From Lachnospiraceae bacterium (GTDB taxonomy: Bacteria > Bacillota > Clostridia > Lachnospirales > Lachnospiraceae): a DNA stretch of 20,370 nt. Location: NCBI GenBank assembly GCA_024691145.1, contig JAILNW010000124.1:1-20370 (forward strand), in the 5' to 3' direction. A program made the position numbers and the translations under genes. Position 1 is the first letter of the stretch, and every line of letters begins with the position of its first letter. Under the pieces are notes generated by a model. It was not told the DNA's origin, did no database searches, and saw only the letters and a list, made by a program, of their open reading frames with translations. This document shows positions 1 to 8,187 of the stretch, piece by piece.

Positions 1-12
1 TAAGGAGGATTT

Positions 13-660
13 ATGAAGAAAAATCAGATTATTATTACAGTTTTTGCAATAATGGTGGCAGTTATTGGTTATCTTAACTTTTCTGAGGATAAAAAATATG
101 ATAATACTGAAAAAACAGATGAATTGGCTTATGATATTTCAGAAGATGAATTAGGTGAAGAAACAATGAGTGATAATGTGCTAGTGGGGGAATTTGAGGA
201 TCTTGCAGGAGGTCCGGAACTTACAACAGATGTGGAAACTGATATAGCGGAAAATGATATAAATGAAGATATAGGAGAAGCCATACTTGTTAACAGCACA
301 ATTGATGTGGATTATTTTTATACAGCAAAACTTGAAAGAGAACAGGTAAGAGCCAAAAACAAAGAGGAATTAATGAGTATTGTGGATAATGACAAAACTG
401 CAGATGAACAGAAACAAATGGCAATTAATGAGATTATTGATATGGCAGATAAAACACAGAAGGAAAATGATACAGAAATAATGCTTGAAGCTAAAGGTTT
501 TGCTAATTCTGTGGTTACGATTTCGGATTCTTTTGTCGATGTAATAATTGATGCAAGTTCTCTTGATGAAAAACAGATTGCACTTATAACTGATGTGGTA
601 ACAAGAAAAACAGAGGTTTTGCCGGAAAATGTTGTTATAACACCCGTTAATTCTAGATAA
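13..660 (+). CDS. spoIIIAH: Stage III sporulation protein AH
   Basis: SpoIIIAH is a mother-cell membrane protein. It forms the SpoIIIAH-SpoIIQ channel joining mother cell and forespore, which is needed for late forespore sigma-G activity. The 215-residue product has one N-terminal membrane segment (about residues 5-22), then an acidic low-complexity stretch (about 25-90). A conserved C-terminal domain (about 92-213) follows; in this family it has the ring-building EscJ/PrgK-like fold, and recognisable pieces include VDYFYTAKLEREQ and LPENVVITPVN. The length fits the family. A perfect AAGGAGG lies at 2-8, four bases before the ATG. The TAA at 1-3 is probably the stop of the preceding spoIIIA gene (spoIIIAG), cut off by the window edge; that is inference. 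In related species the spoIIIA operon is controlled by sigma-E. High confidence from the C-terminal domain and position. Confidence 0.93.
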   Translation: MKKNQIIITVFAIMVAVIGYLNFSEDKKYDNTEKTDELAYDISEDELGEETMSDNVLVGEFEDLAGGPELTTDVETDIAENDINEDIGEAILVNSTIDVDYFYTAKLEREQVRAKNKEELMSIVDNDKTADEQKQMAINEIIDMADKTQKENDTEIMLEAKGFANSVVTISDSFVDVIIDASSLDEKQIALITDVVTRKTEVLPENVVITPVNSR

Positions 661-668
661 AAAAAGTA

Positions 669-696
669 TTGCAAATATTCTATTATTTGATATAAT
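669..696 (+). promoter_or_regulatory. Sigma-A promoter for the asp23-nusB cluster
   Basis: TTGCAA at 669-674 and TATAAT at 691-696 are separated by 16 bases and lie 49 bases before the Asp23-family start codon. The -10 is a consensus match and the -35 is one base off TTGACA at two positions. It would give the vegetative genes downstream transcription independent of the sporulation operon upstream. Confidence 0.65.
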
Positions 697-744
697 ATAA
701 ATGACGTGGTATAAAGAAAAGACGATAAGATGGAGGTATTAATT

Positions 745-1131
745 ATGGCTAATGAGACAGAGAGACCTGTTAGTAAGATATATGAAAGTAATTCCTGTGG
801 AGAGGTTCAGATAGCTGACGACGTAGTTGCTACTATTGCCGGACTTGCAGCTACTGAGATTGAAGGTGTTTTTGCCATGTATGGCAACATTACTAACGAG
901 CTTGTTGGAAAGCTTGGAATCAAGAACCTTTCTAAGGGTGTTAAAGTTGTTTTAGAAGAAGGCGAAGTTTACGTTGAAGTATCTATTACTATGGAATATG
1001 GATATAGTGTGCCTGAGGTAGCAAACAAAGTTCAGGCAAAGGTTAAGACAGCTATTGAGAACATGACTGGACTTACTGTATCTTCTGTTGATGTAAGAAT
1101 TGCTGGAATTAATATTGACAAGATGCAATAG
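745..1131 (+). CDS. Asp23/Gls24 family envelope stress protein
   Basis: This 128-residue protein belongs to the Asp23/Gls24 family (YqhY in B. subtilis), small proteins tied to envelope stress and, for YqhY, to acetyl-CoA carboxylase activity. The sequence shows the family core: CGEVQIADDVVATIAGLAA near the start, then EIEGVFAMYG and a basic/aliphatic core ending in VSSVDVRIAGI. An in-frame ATG at 730 would give five more residues, but that ATG overlaps the GGAGG at 732-736. The start at 745 sits eight bases after this Shine-Dalgarno and is preferred. It precedes nusB by 16 bases, the same order as yqhY-nusB in Bacillus. accB and accC, which precede yqhY there, are not present here. The family call is firm; the exact role is not known. 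Confidence 0.9.
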   Translation: MANETERPVSKIYESNSCGEVQIADDVVATIAGLAATEIEGVFAMYGNITNELVGKLGIKNLSKGVKVVLEEGEVYVEVSITMEYGYSVPEVANKVQAKVKTAIENMTGLTVSSVDVRIAGINIDKMQ

Positions 1132-1147
1132 TAAGGGGATATTGTAG

Positions 1148-1570
1148 ATGTATAGAAGAGAGATGAGGGAACATCTTGTTAAGATGTTATATTGCAGTAC
1201 TTATTATGAAGAATCTGATATAGATGAACAGGTTGAGTTTTATAAAGACAGAATAAGAAGAATGCATCTTGAAGAACCTGAAGATACTATAGCTAAAGAC
1301 ATAGATGAGATTTGTACAAAGTTCAGAGATATACGTGCAAAACTTGAAGAGATTGATAAGATTATCGAAGAATCGTCAGAAGGCTGGAAGATAAAAAGAA
1401 TGGCAAAGATTGATTTATCAATCTTAAGAGTTGCTGTTTATGAGATACATAATGCAGATGATGTTCCTTATAAGGTTGCCATTAATGAAGCAGTTGAGAT
1501 TGCAAAGATTTATGGCGGAGACAATTCCTTTGGATTTGTTAATGGAATACTTGCAAAAGTTGTAAAGTGA
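1148..1570 (+). CDS. nusB: Transcription antitermination factor NusB
   Basis: NusB binds the boxA RNA together with NusE (ribosomal protein S10) and supports processive transcription of rRNA operons. The 140-residue product has the family's N-terminal RREMREHLVKMLY helix. Its conserved C-terminal half includes KRMAKIDLSILRVAVYEI (about 83-100) and VAINEAVEIAKIYGGDNS (about 110-127), followed by FGFVNGIL. The length is normal. An AAGGGG at 1133-1138 serves as ribosome-binding site. It follows the Asp23 gene by 16 bases and is likely cotranscribed with it. Confidence 0.95.
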   Translation: MYRREMREHLVKMLYCSTYYEESDIDEQVEFYKDRIRRMHLEEPEDTIAKDIDEICTKFRDIRAKLEEIDKIIEESSEGWKIKRMAKIDLSILRVAVYEIHNADDVPYKVAINEAVEIAKIYGGDNSFGFVNGILAKVVK

Positions 1571-1580
1571 ATTTAACTTA

Positions 1581-1618
1581 TTATACGAAGTGAGGATGGG
1601 TCGTATGATTCATCCTTT
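1581..1618 (+). promoter_or_regulatory. Interlocking inverted repeats in the nusB-xseA gap
   Basis: Two overlapping inverted repeats occupy this short gap. ATACGA at 1583-1588 is complementary to TCGTAT at 1601-1606, and AGGATG at 1593-1598 is complementary to CATCCT at 1611-1616. Each extends with flanking pairs or G-U wobbles to about eight base pairs. The loop of the first holds the left arm of the second, so the RNA could form a pseudoknot or switch between two hairpins. No T tract follows, so it does not look like a terminator. A role is inference. Confidence 0.35.
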
Positions 1619-1638
1619 ATCTTTGTGACGGAGGGAAT

Positions 1639-2850
1639 ATGAATTATACAGTAACACAAGTCAATAATTACATTAAAGGAATGTTTGAACAGGACTGTAT
1701 GCTTAATAATATATATGTCAGGGGAGAGGTATCTAATTGTAAGTACCATTCTTCGGGGCATATTTATTTTACCTTGAAGGATGAATATGGTCAGATTGCA
1801 TGTGTTATGTTTGCAGGAATGCGAAGAGGCCTGTCTTTTCATATGACTGAGGGACAAAGCGTCATAGTTTATGGAAAAGTAGCAATATACGAAAGAGATG
1901 GCAAGTACCAGCTTTACGCAAGCAGCATAGAGCCTGATGGCATGGGACTTTTGTATATGAGATTTGAAGAATTAAAGAAGATTCTTTCTTTAAAGGGATA
2001 TTTTGATGAAGATAAGAAGAAAGCTATACCAATGTATGCAACAAAGATTGGTGTTATAACTGCAAGCACAGGCGCAGCTCTTCAGGATATAATAAATATA
2101 ACAAAAAGGAGAAATCCTTATGTGAACCTGTATCTTTTTCCTACACAGGTTCAGGGCGAAGGGGCAGCAGAGAAGATTGCTTCAGCCATAAGGAAGATGG
2201 ATACATACAATTTAGATGTCTGTATAGTAGGAAGGGGCGGAGGCTCCATAGAGGATTTATGGGCATTTAATGAGAAAGTTGTAGCAACGGCTGTATATGA
2301 GTGCAATACTCCTATAATATCAGCTGTAGGACATGAAACAGATACAACTATTATTGATTATGTTGCAGACCTTAGGGCACCTACACCTTCAGCGGCAGCT
2401 GAACTTGCGGTATTTGATTATAAAGCATTTGAAACTAAGCTTAATAATTATAAAAACCAGCTTAACAGCAGAATGGATAATATAATAAATAATAAAAGGC
2501 TTATGCTTGATAATATGAGTGTAAGACTTGATCATCTGGGACCGTCATATAAGATAATGCAGTTAAGACAGTATCTTACTGACTTATATGATAAATTAGA
2601 TGACAGTATGAAAAGAGTTTTGGTGGGAAAGAGACATGAACTTGATCTTTATATTGAAAAACTTAATGCATTATCACCACTGAACAGATTAAAAAGCGGA
2701 TATGGTCTTGTTTATGACTTAGATAATAAGCCTGTTTGTTCGATAAATAATATAAAGTGTGATGATGAGATTAATATAGCATTAATTGATGGAAATATTA
2801 AGGCAAAGGTAACAGATGTAAAGAAAAACAATTATTCATGGAATAAGTAA
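1639..2850 (+). CDS. xseA: Exonuclease VII large subunit
   Basis: XseA is the catalytic subunit of exonuclease VII, which degrades single-stranded DNA to short oligonucleotides in both directions. The 403-residue product begins with the OB-fold nucleic-acid-binding domain (about 1-100, YTVTQVNNYIKGMFEQD through VRGEVSN). The catalytic domain carries GRGGGS at 198-203, GHETDTT at 231-237 and RAPTPSAAAE at 246-255. A coiled-coil-rich region (about 260-345) follows, where the small subunit normally binds, and then the C-terminal KSGYGLV segment. The GGAGGG at 1630-1635 is only three bases from the ATG, which is short. The N-terminus matches the family start, so I keep it. xseB follows after 12 bases. 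Confidence 0.95.
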   Translation: MNYTVTQVNNYIKGMFEQDCMLNNIYVRGEVSNCKYHSSGHIYFTLKDEYGQIACVMFAGMRRGLSFHMTEGQSVIVYGKVAIYERDGKYQLYASSIEPDGMGLLYMRFEELKKILSLKGYFDEDKKKAIPMYATKIGVITASTGAALQDIINITKRRNPYVNLYLFPTQVQGEGAAEKIASAIRKMDTYNLDVCIVGRGGGSIEDLWAFNEKVVATAVYECNTPIISAVGHETDTTIIDYVADLRAPTPSAAAELAVFDYKAFETKLNNYKNQLNSRMDNIINNKRLMLDNMSVRLDHLGPSYKIMQLRQYLTDLYDKLDDSMKRVLVGKRHELDLYIEKLNALSPLNRLKSGYGLVYDLDNKPVCSINNIKCDDEINIALIDGNIKAKVTDVKKNNYSWNK

Positions 2851-2862
2851 GGATGGAGTATT

Positions 2863-3060
2863 ATGAAGCTTGAAGAAAAGTTTGAACAGATTAATGATAT
2901 TATGAGTAAACTTGAAGACAATAATATCAGTCTTGATGAATCATATAAGATTTATACCAAAGGTATGAAGTTAATTAAAGAATGTTCTGATAATCTCGAT
3001 AAGATGGAAAAAGAGATTATGGTTATAAAAGAAAGCATGCAGGATGAGAATATGGAGTGA
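2863..3060 (+). CDS. xseB: Exonuclease VII small subunit
   Basis: XseB is the small helical subunit that coats the coiled coil of XseA in exonuclease VII. The 65-residue product is a helical hairpin typical of the family: KLEEKFEQINDIMSKLEDNN, then ISLDESYKIYTKGMKLIKEC, then a charged tail. The second helix holds the family hallmark L-[ED]-[ED]-[SA]. The ribosome-binding site GGATGGAG starts one base after the xseA stop. ispA begins four bases after the xseB stop, so translation of xseA, xseB and ispA is probably coupled. Confidence 0.92.
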   Translation: MKLEEKFEQINDIMSKLEDNNISLDESYKIYTKGMKLIKECSDNLDKMEKEIMVIKESMQDENME

Positions 3061-3064
3061 TAAG

Positions 3065-3979
3065 ATGCAAGAGGATATATTTGATTTTGATTCAGAATTA
3101 AAAGCCAAGACAAAATACATAGAAAATGTTATGAAACTGTACCTTCCAAAGGAGGAGGGATTTCAGGAAAATATTATAAAAGCCATGAATTACAGTGTTT
3201 TTGCACCAGGGAAAAGAATAAGACCTATGCTTATGAAGGAAACATATGAACTTTTAGCATATGATAATACTTATAATTATCAGGCTCTTGAGATATTCAT
3301 GGTTGCAATTGAATTATTACATGCATATTCACTTGTGCATGATGATTTGCCAGCACTTGATAATGACGAATTGCGAAGAGGAATACCTACAACACATGTG
3401 AAGTATGGTGAAGCAGCAGCAATTTTAGCTGGTGACGGAATTCTTAATTATGCTTATGAACTTGTGGCAAAGGCATTTGAAGTAGGAGCAGATACACAGT
3501 GTATTATAAAGTCATTTAAGATACTTTCTGAAAAAGCAGGTATATATGGAATGCTTGGAGGACAGGCTGTGGATGTTGAAACAGCAGGCATGGTTAATGA
3601 TGTTAAAAAACTTAATTTTATATATGAATTAAAAACTGGAGCCTTTATAGAGGCATCTATGATGATTGGTGCCATACTTGCAGGGGTTAATGATGAAACT
3701 GTTGAAAAAGTAAAGAATATAGCGTCTGATATAGGACTTGCATTTCAGATTCAGGATGATATCCTTGATGTTACAAGTACAACTGATGTTCTTGGAAAGC
3801 CTGTTAACAGTGATGAAAAGAATGAAAAATCAACTTATGTAACATTGCATGGAATAGATATTTCAAAGGAATATGTAGGATTTTATTCTGAAAGAGCACT
3901 TCAGGGAATAAAGGAACTTGATGGATATAACAAATTCCTTAATGAGCTTGTTATACGACTGGTTAAAAGAGAAAAGTAA
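3065..3979 (+). CDS. ispA: Geranyltranstransferase (farnesyl diphosphate synthase)
   Basis: This all-alpha short-chain prenyl diphosphate synthase condenses isopentenyl diphosphate with dimethylallyl and geranyl diphosphate to make farnesyl diphosphate, the precursor of undecaprenyl carriers and other isoprenoids. The 304-residue product shows GKRIRP (49-54), the first aspartate-rich motif DDLPALD (93-99) followed by RRG, GGQ (165-167), the KT pair (190-191) and the second aspartate-rich motif DDILD (231-235). The two-residue insertion in the first motif fits the bacterial type-II farnesyl synthases. An ATG at 3044 would extend it by seven residues into xseB. The ATG at 3065 has a GGAG at 3054-3057 at good spacing and is preferred. 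dxs follows 16 bases later, linking both ends of the pathway. Confidence 0.93.
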   Translation: MQEDIFDFDSELKAKTKYIENVMKLYLPKEEGFQENIIKAMNYSVFAPGKRIRPMLMKETYELLAYDNTYNYQALEIFMVAIELLHAYSLVHDDLPALDNDELRRGIPTTHVKYGEAAAILAGDGILNYAYELVAKAFEVGADTQCIIKSFKILSEKAGIYGMLGGQAVDVETAGMVNDVKKLNFIYELKTGAFIEASMMIGAILAGVNDETVEKVKNIASDIGLAFQIQDDILDVTSTTDVLGKPVNSDEKNEKSTYVTLHGIDISKEYVGFYSERALQGIKELDGYNKFLNELVIRLVKREK

Positions 3980-3995
3980 AGGATGATGAAGTAAC

Positions 3996-5882
3996 ATGTC
4001 TGGATTATTAGACAGGATACAAAAAGCTAATGATATTAAGGATATTGAGCCAGAATATTACTATGATCTGGCTTACGAGATAAGAAGATTTTTATTAAAG
4101 AAAATTAGTAAAACAGGTGGCCATGTGGCATCTAATCTTGGAGTAGTTGAACTTACAATGGCTCTTCATCTTTGCCTTGATTTTCCTAAGGATAAGCTTA
4201 TTTGGGATGTAGGCCATCAGGCATATACCCACAAGATTCTTACAGGAAGAAAAGATGGTTTTGATGCTCTTAGGCATTATAAGGGGCTAAGCGGATTTCC
4301 AAAGATGGAGGAAAGTGACTGTGATGCATTTAATACAGGACACAGTTCAACTTCCATATCAGCAGCACTTGGATATGCCAAGGCAAGAGATATATTAGGT
4401 GAAGATTATAAAGTATTTGCAGTTATTGGTGACGGAGCCCTTTCAGGAGGAATGGTTTTTGAAGCACTTAATAATGCTGCAAATCTTAAGTCTAACATGG
4501 TTATTGTATTAAATGATAATAATATGTCTATCTCTGAAAATGTAGGAGGAATGGCTAATTACCTTGGACAGATAAGAACAGGAGAAGGATATACGGATCT
4601 TAAAGTTGGTGTTGAGAATGCCCTTAAGAAAGTTCCGGTAATTGGTGATTCTGTTGTTCAAAAGGTACGTTCTTCTAAAGACCTTATAAAGAGAATTATG
4701 ATACCAGGCATGTTCTTTGAAGATATGGGTCTTACTTATATAGGACCGATTGATGGACATGATATTAATAAACTTATTAAAGCCTTTAATACCGCAAGCA
4801 AAGCCAAGGAACCGGTTATTGTTCATGTAGTAACCAAAAAAGGCAAGGGATACAAATATGCAGAAGAGAATCCTATGAAGTTTCATGGTATAGATTCATT
4901 TGTGGCAGGCACAGGTGAGTGTATGCCTAAAAACAGACAGCCTTCATATACAGAGGTTTTTTCTAACAAATTAGTGGAGTTAGGAAAGAAGGATTCTTCA
5001 ATTGTTGCAATTACAGCTGCCATGCAGAATGGTACAGGACTTAGCAAGTTTAACAAAGAATATCCTGGAAGAATGTTTGATGTTGGTATAGCAGAAGAAC
5101 ATGCGGTGACATTTGCTGCAGGTCTTGCAGCAGGAGGAGCGAAGCCTATAGTGGCTGTTTATTCTACATTTTTACAAAGAGCTTATGACCAGATATTACA
5201 TGATGTCTGTCTTTGCAGGCTTCCTGTTGTATTTATGGTTGACAGAGCAGGAATTGTAGGCCCTGACGGTGCAACTCATCAGGGAATATATGATATTTCA
5301 TATATGAGAACAATACCAGAGCTTACAATTATGGCACCTAAGAATTATATAGAATTAGGTGATATGTTAGAATATGCATTAAAACTTAATGCACCAGTGG
5401 CCATAAGATATCCAAAGGGAACAGCATACAGAGGACTTGAGGATAAGAATGAGCCTTTAGAATATGGCAAGGCAGAAGTTTTATATGAAAATAAACAATA
5501 TGACAAAAAGTCTGTACTTATAGTAGCTTTAGGAAGCATGGTTAAGGTGGCAGAGGAAGTTATTGAAAAGTTAAAGGAAGATAATATTAACTATTCTTTT
5601 GTTAACTTAAGATTTGCAGCTCCTATAGATATGGATACAATAGAAAATATGAGCAAGAAACATGATATTATAGTAACTATGGAGGAAAACACATTTATAG
5701 GTGGTATAGGAGAATACATAATATCAAAACTTGATATTGCAGGAATAAATATTAAGAAGATTCCGGTGGCTCTTGACACAGAGTTTGTGGAACATGGAGA
5801 GAGAGAGTTCCTGCTTAAAATGTGCGGACTTGATAGTGAAACTGTATATAATAGAATTGTTGAAAGCTGGAGGAAACTGTGA
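3996..5882 (+). CDS. dxs: 1-deoxy-D-xylulose-5-phosphate synthase
   Basis: Dxs joins pyruvate and glyceraldehyde 3-phosphate in a thiamine-diphosphate-dependent reaction. This is the entry step of the methylerythritol phosphate pathway and also feeds thiamine and pyridoxal synthesis in many bacteria. The 628-residue product has the full transketolase-like layout. Residues near WDVGHQAYTHKILTGR (70-85) bind the cofactor. The thiamine diphosphate signature runs from GDGALSGG (145-152) to NDNNMSI (173-179). The second domain has GIAEEHA (364-370) with the catalytic glutamate, YSTFLQRAYDQ (389-399) and DRAGIVGPDGATHQG (416-430). The C-terminal transketolase domain is complete. The nearest Shine-Dalgarno, AAAGGA at 3978-3983, is 12 bases from the ATG, a little long. 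Its stop codon overlaps the tlyA start. Confidence 0.96.
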   Translation: MSGLLDRIQKANDIKDIEPEYYYDLAYEIRRFLLKKISKTGGHVASNLGVVELTMALHLCLDFPKDKLIWDVGHQAYTHKILTGRKDGFDALRHYKGLSGFPKMEESDCDAFNTGHSSTSISAALGYAKARDILGEDYKVFAVIGDGALSGGMVFEALNNAANLKSNMVIVLNDNNMSISENVGGMANYLGQIRTGEGYTDLKVGVENALKKVPVIGDSVVQKVRSSKDLIKRIMIPGMFFEDMGLTYIGPIDGHDINKLIKAFNTASKAKEPVIVHVVTKKGKGYKYAEENPMKFHGIDSFVAGTGECMPKNRQPSYTEVFSNKLVELGKKDSSIVAITAAMQNGTGLSKFNKEYPGRMFDVGIAEEHAVTFAAGLAAGGAKPIVAVYSTFLQRAYDQILHDVCLCRLPVVFMVDRAGIVGPDGATHQGIYDISYMRTIPELTIMAPKNYIELGDMLEYALKLNAPVAIRYPKGTAYRGLEDKNEPLEYGKAEVLYENKQYDKKSVLIVALGSMVKVAEEVIEKLKEDNINYSFVNLRFAAPIDMDTIENMSKKHDIIVTMEENTFIGGIGEYIISKLDIAGINIKKIPVALDTEFVEHGEREFLLKMCGLDSETVYNRIVESWRKL

Positions 5883-6751
5883 AAGAAAGATTAGATGTAC
5901 TGCTTGTAAAGAGGAATCTTGCTGCATCCAGAGAAAAAGCCAAGGCAATTATTATGTCAGGCAATGTATTTGTTAATGGACAGAGAGAAGATAAAGCAGG
6001 TTCTATGTTTGATGAGAAGTCAGAGATTATAGTTAAGGATAATTCTCAAAAGTATGTAAGCAGAGGCGGATATAAGTTAGAGAAGTCCATAGAACTATGG
6101 AATATAGATCTTAAGGATAAAGTATGTATGGATATAGGCTCCTCAACAGGAGGATTTACACATTGTATGCTTTTAAATGGAGCTTTAAAGGTGTATGCAG
6201 TGGATGTTGGAACAAACCAGCTTGCCTGGTCCCTTAGACAGGACTCAAGGGTTGTAAGCATGGAAAAAACAAATATAAGATATCTTGAAAAGTACAAATT
6301 AGGTGAATTAATTCAATTTGCTTCATGTGATGTATCATTTATATCACTTACGAAGATACTTTACAATGTAACCAGACTGCTGGAAGATGGAGCATATATG
6401 GTTTGCCTTATTAAGCCTCAGTTTGAAGCAGGAAGAGAACTTGTTGGTAAAAAAGGTGTTGTAAGAGACCCGGCGGTTCATGAGTCTGTTATAAAGAAAG
6501 TTGCAAATTATGCAAAGGCAATTGGCTTTGATTTAATAGACTTAAGTTTTTCACCAATTAAAGGACCTGAAGGCAATATAGAATATCTTATATATATGAA
6601 TCTTAACAAAGAAGGCATTGATTTTGATGATGAAAGCCTAAAGGAGCTTCTTATTGATTCAGAGATTGGAAAGTATGATTATCTTACAGAGGAATTTTTG
6701 GAGAAAACAAAAAGCGTTGTAAAAGAGGCTCATGGTGAACTAGATATATAA
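5879..6751 (+). CDS. tlyA: TlyA family 2'-O-methyltransferase (S4 + FtsJ-like)
   Basis: TlyA proteins methylate ribose 2'-hydroxyls in rRNA; the mycobacterial enzyme modifies 16S and 23S rRNA and sets capreomycin sensitivity. The 290-residue product has an N-terminal S4 RNA-binding domain (about 1-60, LDVLLVKRNLAASREKAKAI). An FtsJ-like Rossmann methyltransferase follows, with the S-adenosylmethionine motif DIGSSTGGFT (85-94). The catalytic K-D-K-E set appears as K66, D151, K179 and E235, at a constant offset of three from the mycobacterial numbering I recall, so the enzyme looks active. The start is GTG at 5879, overlapping the dxs TGA by four bases, with GGAGGA at 5869-5874. Firmicute homologues (YqxC) are less studied, so the rRNA target here is inferred. 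Haemolysin labels for this family are misleading. Confidence 0.9.
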   Translation: MKERLDVLLVKRNLAASREKAKAIIMSGNVFVNGQREDKAGSMFDEKSEIIVKDNSQKYVSRGGYKLEKSIELWNIDLKDKVCMDIGSSTGGFTHCMLLNGALKVYAVDVGTNQLAWSLRQDSRVVSMEKTNIRYLEKYKLGELIQFASCDVSFISLTKILYNVTRLLEDGAYMVCLIKPQFEAGRELVGKKGVVRDPAVHESVIKKVANYAKAIGFDLIDLSFSPIKGPEGNIEYLIYMNLNKEGIDFDDESLKELLIDSEIGKYDYLTEEFLEKTKSVVKEAHGELDI

Positions 6752-6765
6752 GGGCAGGGTTTTGT

Positions 6766-7620
6766 ATGAAGAATTTTTGTATTGTTGCTAATAGTGATAA
6801 GGATAAAAACTTTGAGATAGCAAGAAATATTGTAAAAATTATAGAAGAGGCCGGAGGTACATGCTGTATAGCTTCAAAGGAAAATTATGAATTTGTTAAT
6901 AATGGCAATCCTACCAATATGGACTTTGTAAATAACAATACTGAGTGTGCTTTGGTACTTGGAGGAGACGGAACAATAATACAGGCAGCAAAGGATTTCT
7001 TTGATAAGGATATTCCGCTTCTTGGCATAAATCTTGGTACCTTGGGATTTTTAGCAGAAACTGAATTATCTAACATTCATGAAACTGTTAATAAGCTTAT
7101 TAATGACGAATATACTATTGAAGACAGGTTTATGTTAACTGGAACAATTGAATCATCAGGGAATATTGTATTTAGCGATAATGTTCTTAATGATGTTGTT
7201 GTAGGAAGAACAGGTTTTTCAAGAATTATAAGCTGTAAGGTATTTATAAATGATGAATTATGTGGCTGTTATCATGGAGATGGTGTTATTGTTTCAACAC
7301 CTACAGGCTCTACAGGATATAATCTTTCTGCAGGAGGACCTATTGTAAAGCCGGATTCCAAGCTTATGGTTATTACACCTATATGCAGTCATGCTCTTAA
7401 TTCAAGAAGTATTGTCACTGATATGAATGATACAATAAGAATTAAGATATTAGAAAGCAAGAAAACACAGAAGGATGAGGCCATTGCAACATTTGATGGC
7501 AGAACGGATATAAAGTTAAAGGCTGGGGACATTATTGAAATCAATAGGTCTGTTAAGACAACAAAACTTATGAAGATGTCTAAAGCCGGATTCTTTGATG
7601 TAATAAGAGATAAATTGTAA
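6766..7620 (+). CDS. nadK: NAD kinase
   Basis: NAD kinase phosphorylates NAD to NADP using ATP or polyphosphate and sets the cell's NADP pool. The 284-residue product has the diagnostic GGDGT at 66-70, NLGTLGFLAE at 89-98, the NDVVV segment near 142-146 (equivalent of the NE/D motif that contacts NAD) and the glycine-rich STPTGSTGYNLSAGGPIV stretch at 177-194. The length is typical of Gram-positive enzymes. A G-rich AGGGCAGGG just after the tlyA stop acts as ribosome-binding site, and the gap is 14 bases. The tlyA-nadK-argR-recN order is, as I recall, common in Clostridia, whereas B. subtilis lacks nadK here. Confidence 0.95.
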   Translation: MKNFCIVANSDKDKNFEIARNIVKIIEEAGGTCCIASKENYEFVNNGNPTNMDFVNNNTECALVLGGDGTIIQAAKDFFDKDIPLLGINLGTLGFLAETELSNIHETVNKLINDEYTIEDRFMLTGTIESSGNIVFSDNVLNDVVVGRTGFSRIISCKVFINDELCGCYHGDGVIVSTPTGSTGYNLSAGGPIVKPDSKLMVITPICSHALNSRSIVTDMNDTIRIKILESKKTQKDEAIATFDGRTDIKLKAGDIIEINRSVKTTKLMKMSKAGFFDVIRDKL

Positions 7621-7664
7621 TGTGTGAACAGCAATGAGAAATCGATTGGAGATGTAGTTTTTTT

Positions 7665-8114
7665 ATGAAGGCAAAAAGGCAGAATAAGATAATTGAGATA
7701 ATTAATAATAATCAGATTGAAACCCAGGAAGAACTTGCCGATATGCTTATGAATTCAGGGTATAATGTAACTCAGGCAACAGTATCCAGAGATATAAGGG
7801 AACTTAAACTTTCCAAAGTATCTACTGAGGACGGAAGACAGAAGTATGTTGTATTTAACAATGTGGAGTCTGGACTTACTGAAAAATATACAAGGGTATT
7901 AAAAGATGGTTTTTTATCTATGGATATGGCTCAGAATATAGTTGTAATTAAAACTGTTTCGGGCATGGCCATGGCGGTTGCCACAGCTATTGACTCCCTT
8001 CAGATTTCAGGCATTGTGGGTTCAATTGCAGGAGACGATACTATTATGTGTGCTGTAAGAACTTCTGAGGAAACACCATTTGTAATGGATAAGATTGCAA
8101 AACTTTTAGTATAA
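7665..8114 (+). CDS. argR: Arginine repressor ArgR/AhrC
   Basis: ArgR is a hexameric, arginine-responsive DNA-binding protein that represses arginine biosynthesis and, in Bacillus, activates arginine breakdown. The 149-residue product has an N-terminal winged helix-turn-helix with TQATVSRDIRELKL (36-49) as recognition segment. The C-terminal oligomerisation and arginine-binding domain contains GSIAGDDTIMC (119-129), including the GDDT arginine-binding motif. The length is normal for the family. The only Shine-Dalgarno-like GGAG (7648-7651) is 13 bases from the ATG, so translation initiation may be weak. No arginine genes are nearby. The position between nadK and recN is the ancestral Firmicute one. 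Confidence 0.94.
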   Translation: MKAKRQNKIIEIINNNQIETQEELADMLMNSGYNVTQATVSRDIRELKLSKVSTEDGRQKYVVFNNVESGLTEKYTRVLKDGFLSMDMAQNIVVIKTVSGMAMAVATAIDSLQISGIVGSIAGDDTIMCAVRTSEETPFVMDKIAKLLV

Positions 8115-8124
8115 AACAAAATAC

Positions 8125-8153
8125 TTGTACTTTATTTCTATTTTTGGTAGAAT
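8125..8153 (+). promoter_or_regulatory. Probable sigma-A promoter for yebC
   Basis: TTGTAC at 8125-8130 and TAGAAT at 8148-8153 are separated by 17 bases and sit 34 bases before the yebC start codon. The spacing is ideal and each box differs from consensus at one or two positions. This would uncouple yebC from argR. Confidence 0.5.
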
Positions 8154-8187
8154 TAAAACTATGATAAAATAAATGGAGGATATAGAT

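Noticed and set aside
318..674. Minus-strand open frame opposite spoIIIAH, and many similar antisense frames opposite xseA, dxs, recN, pgk and others
   Set aside because: They lie antisense to well-identified genes, lack ribosome-binding sites and have unlikely protein composition. They are shadows of the real frames.
730..745. Upstream start codons for several genes (ATG 730, ATG 3044, ATG 8173, GTG 9055, TTG 20210)
   Set aside because: Each lies before, overlaps or has no room for a Shine-Dalgarno sequence. The internal ATG chosen has a well-spaced GGAGG-type site, or matches the family N-terminus.
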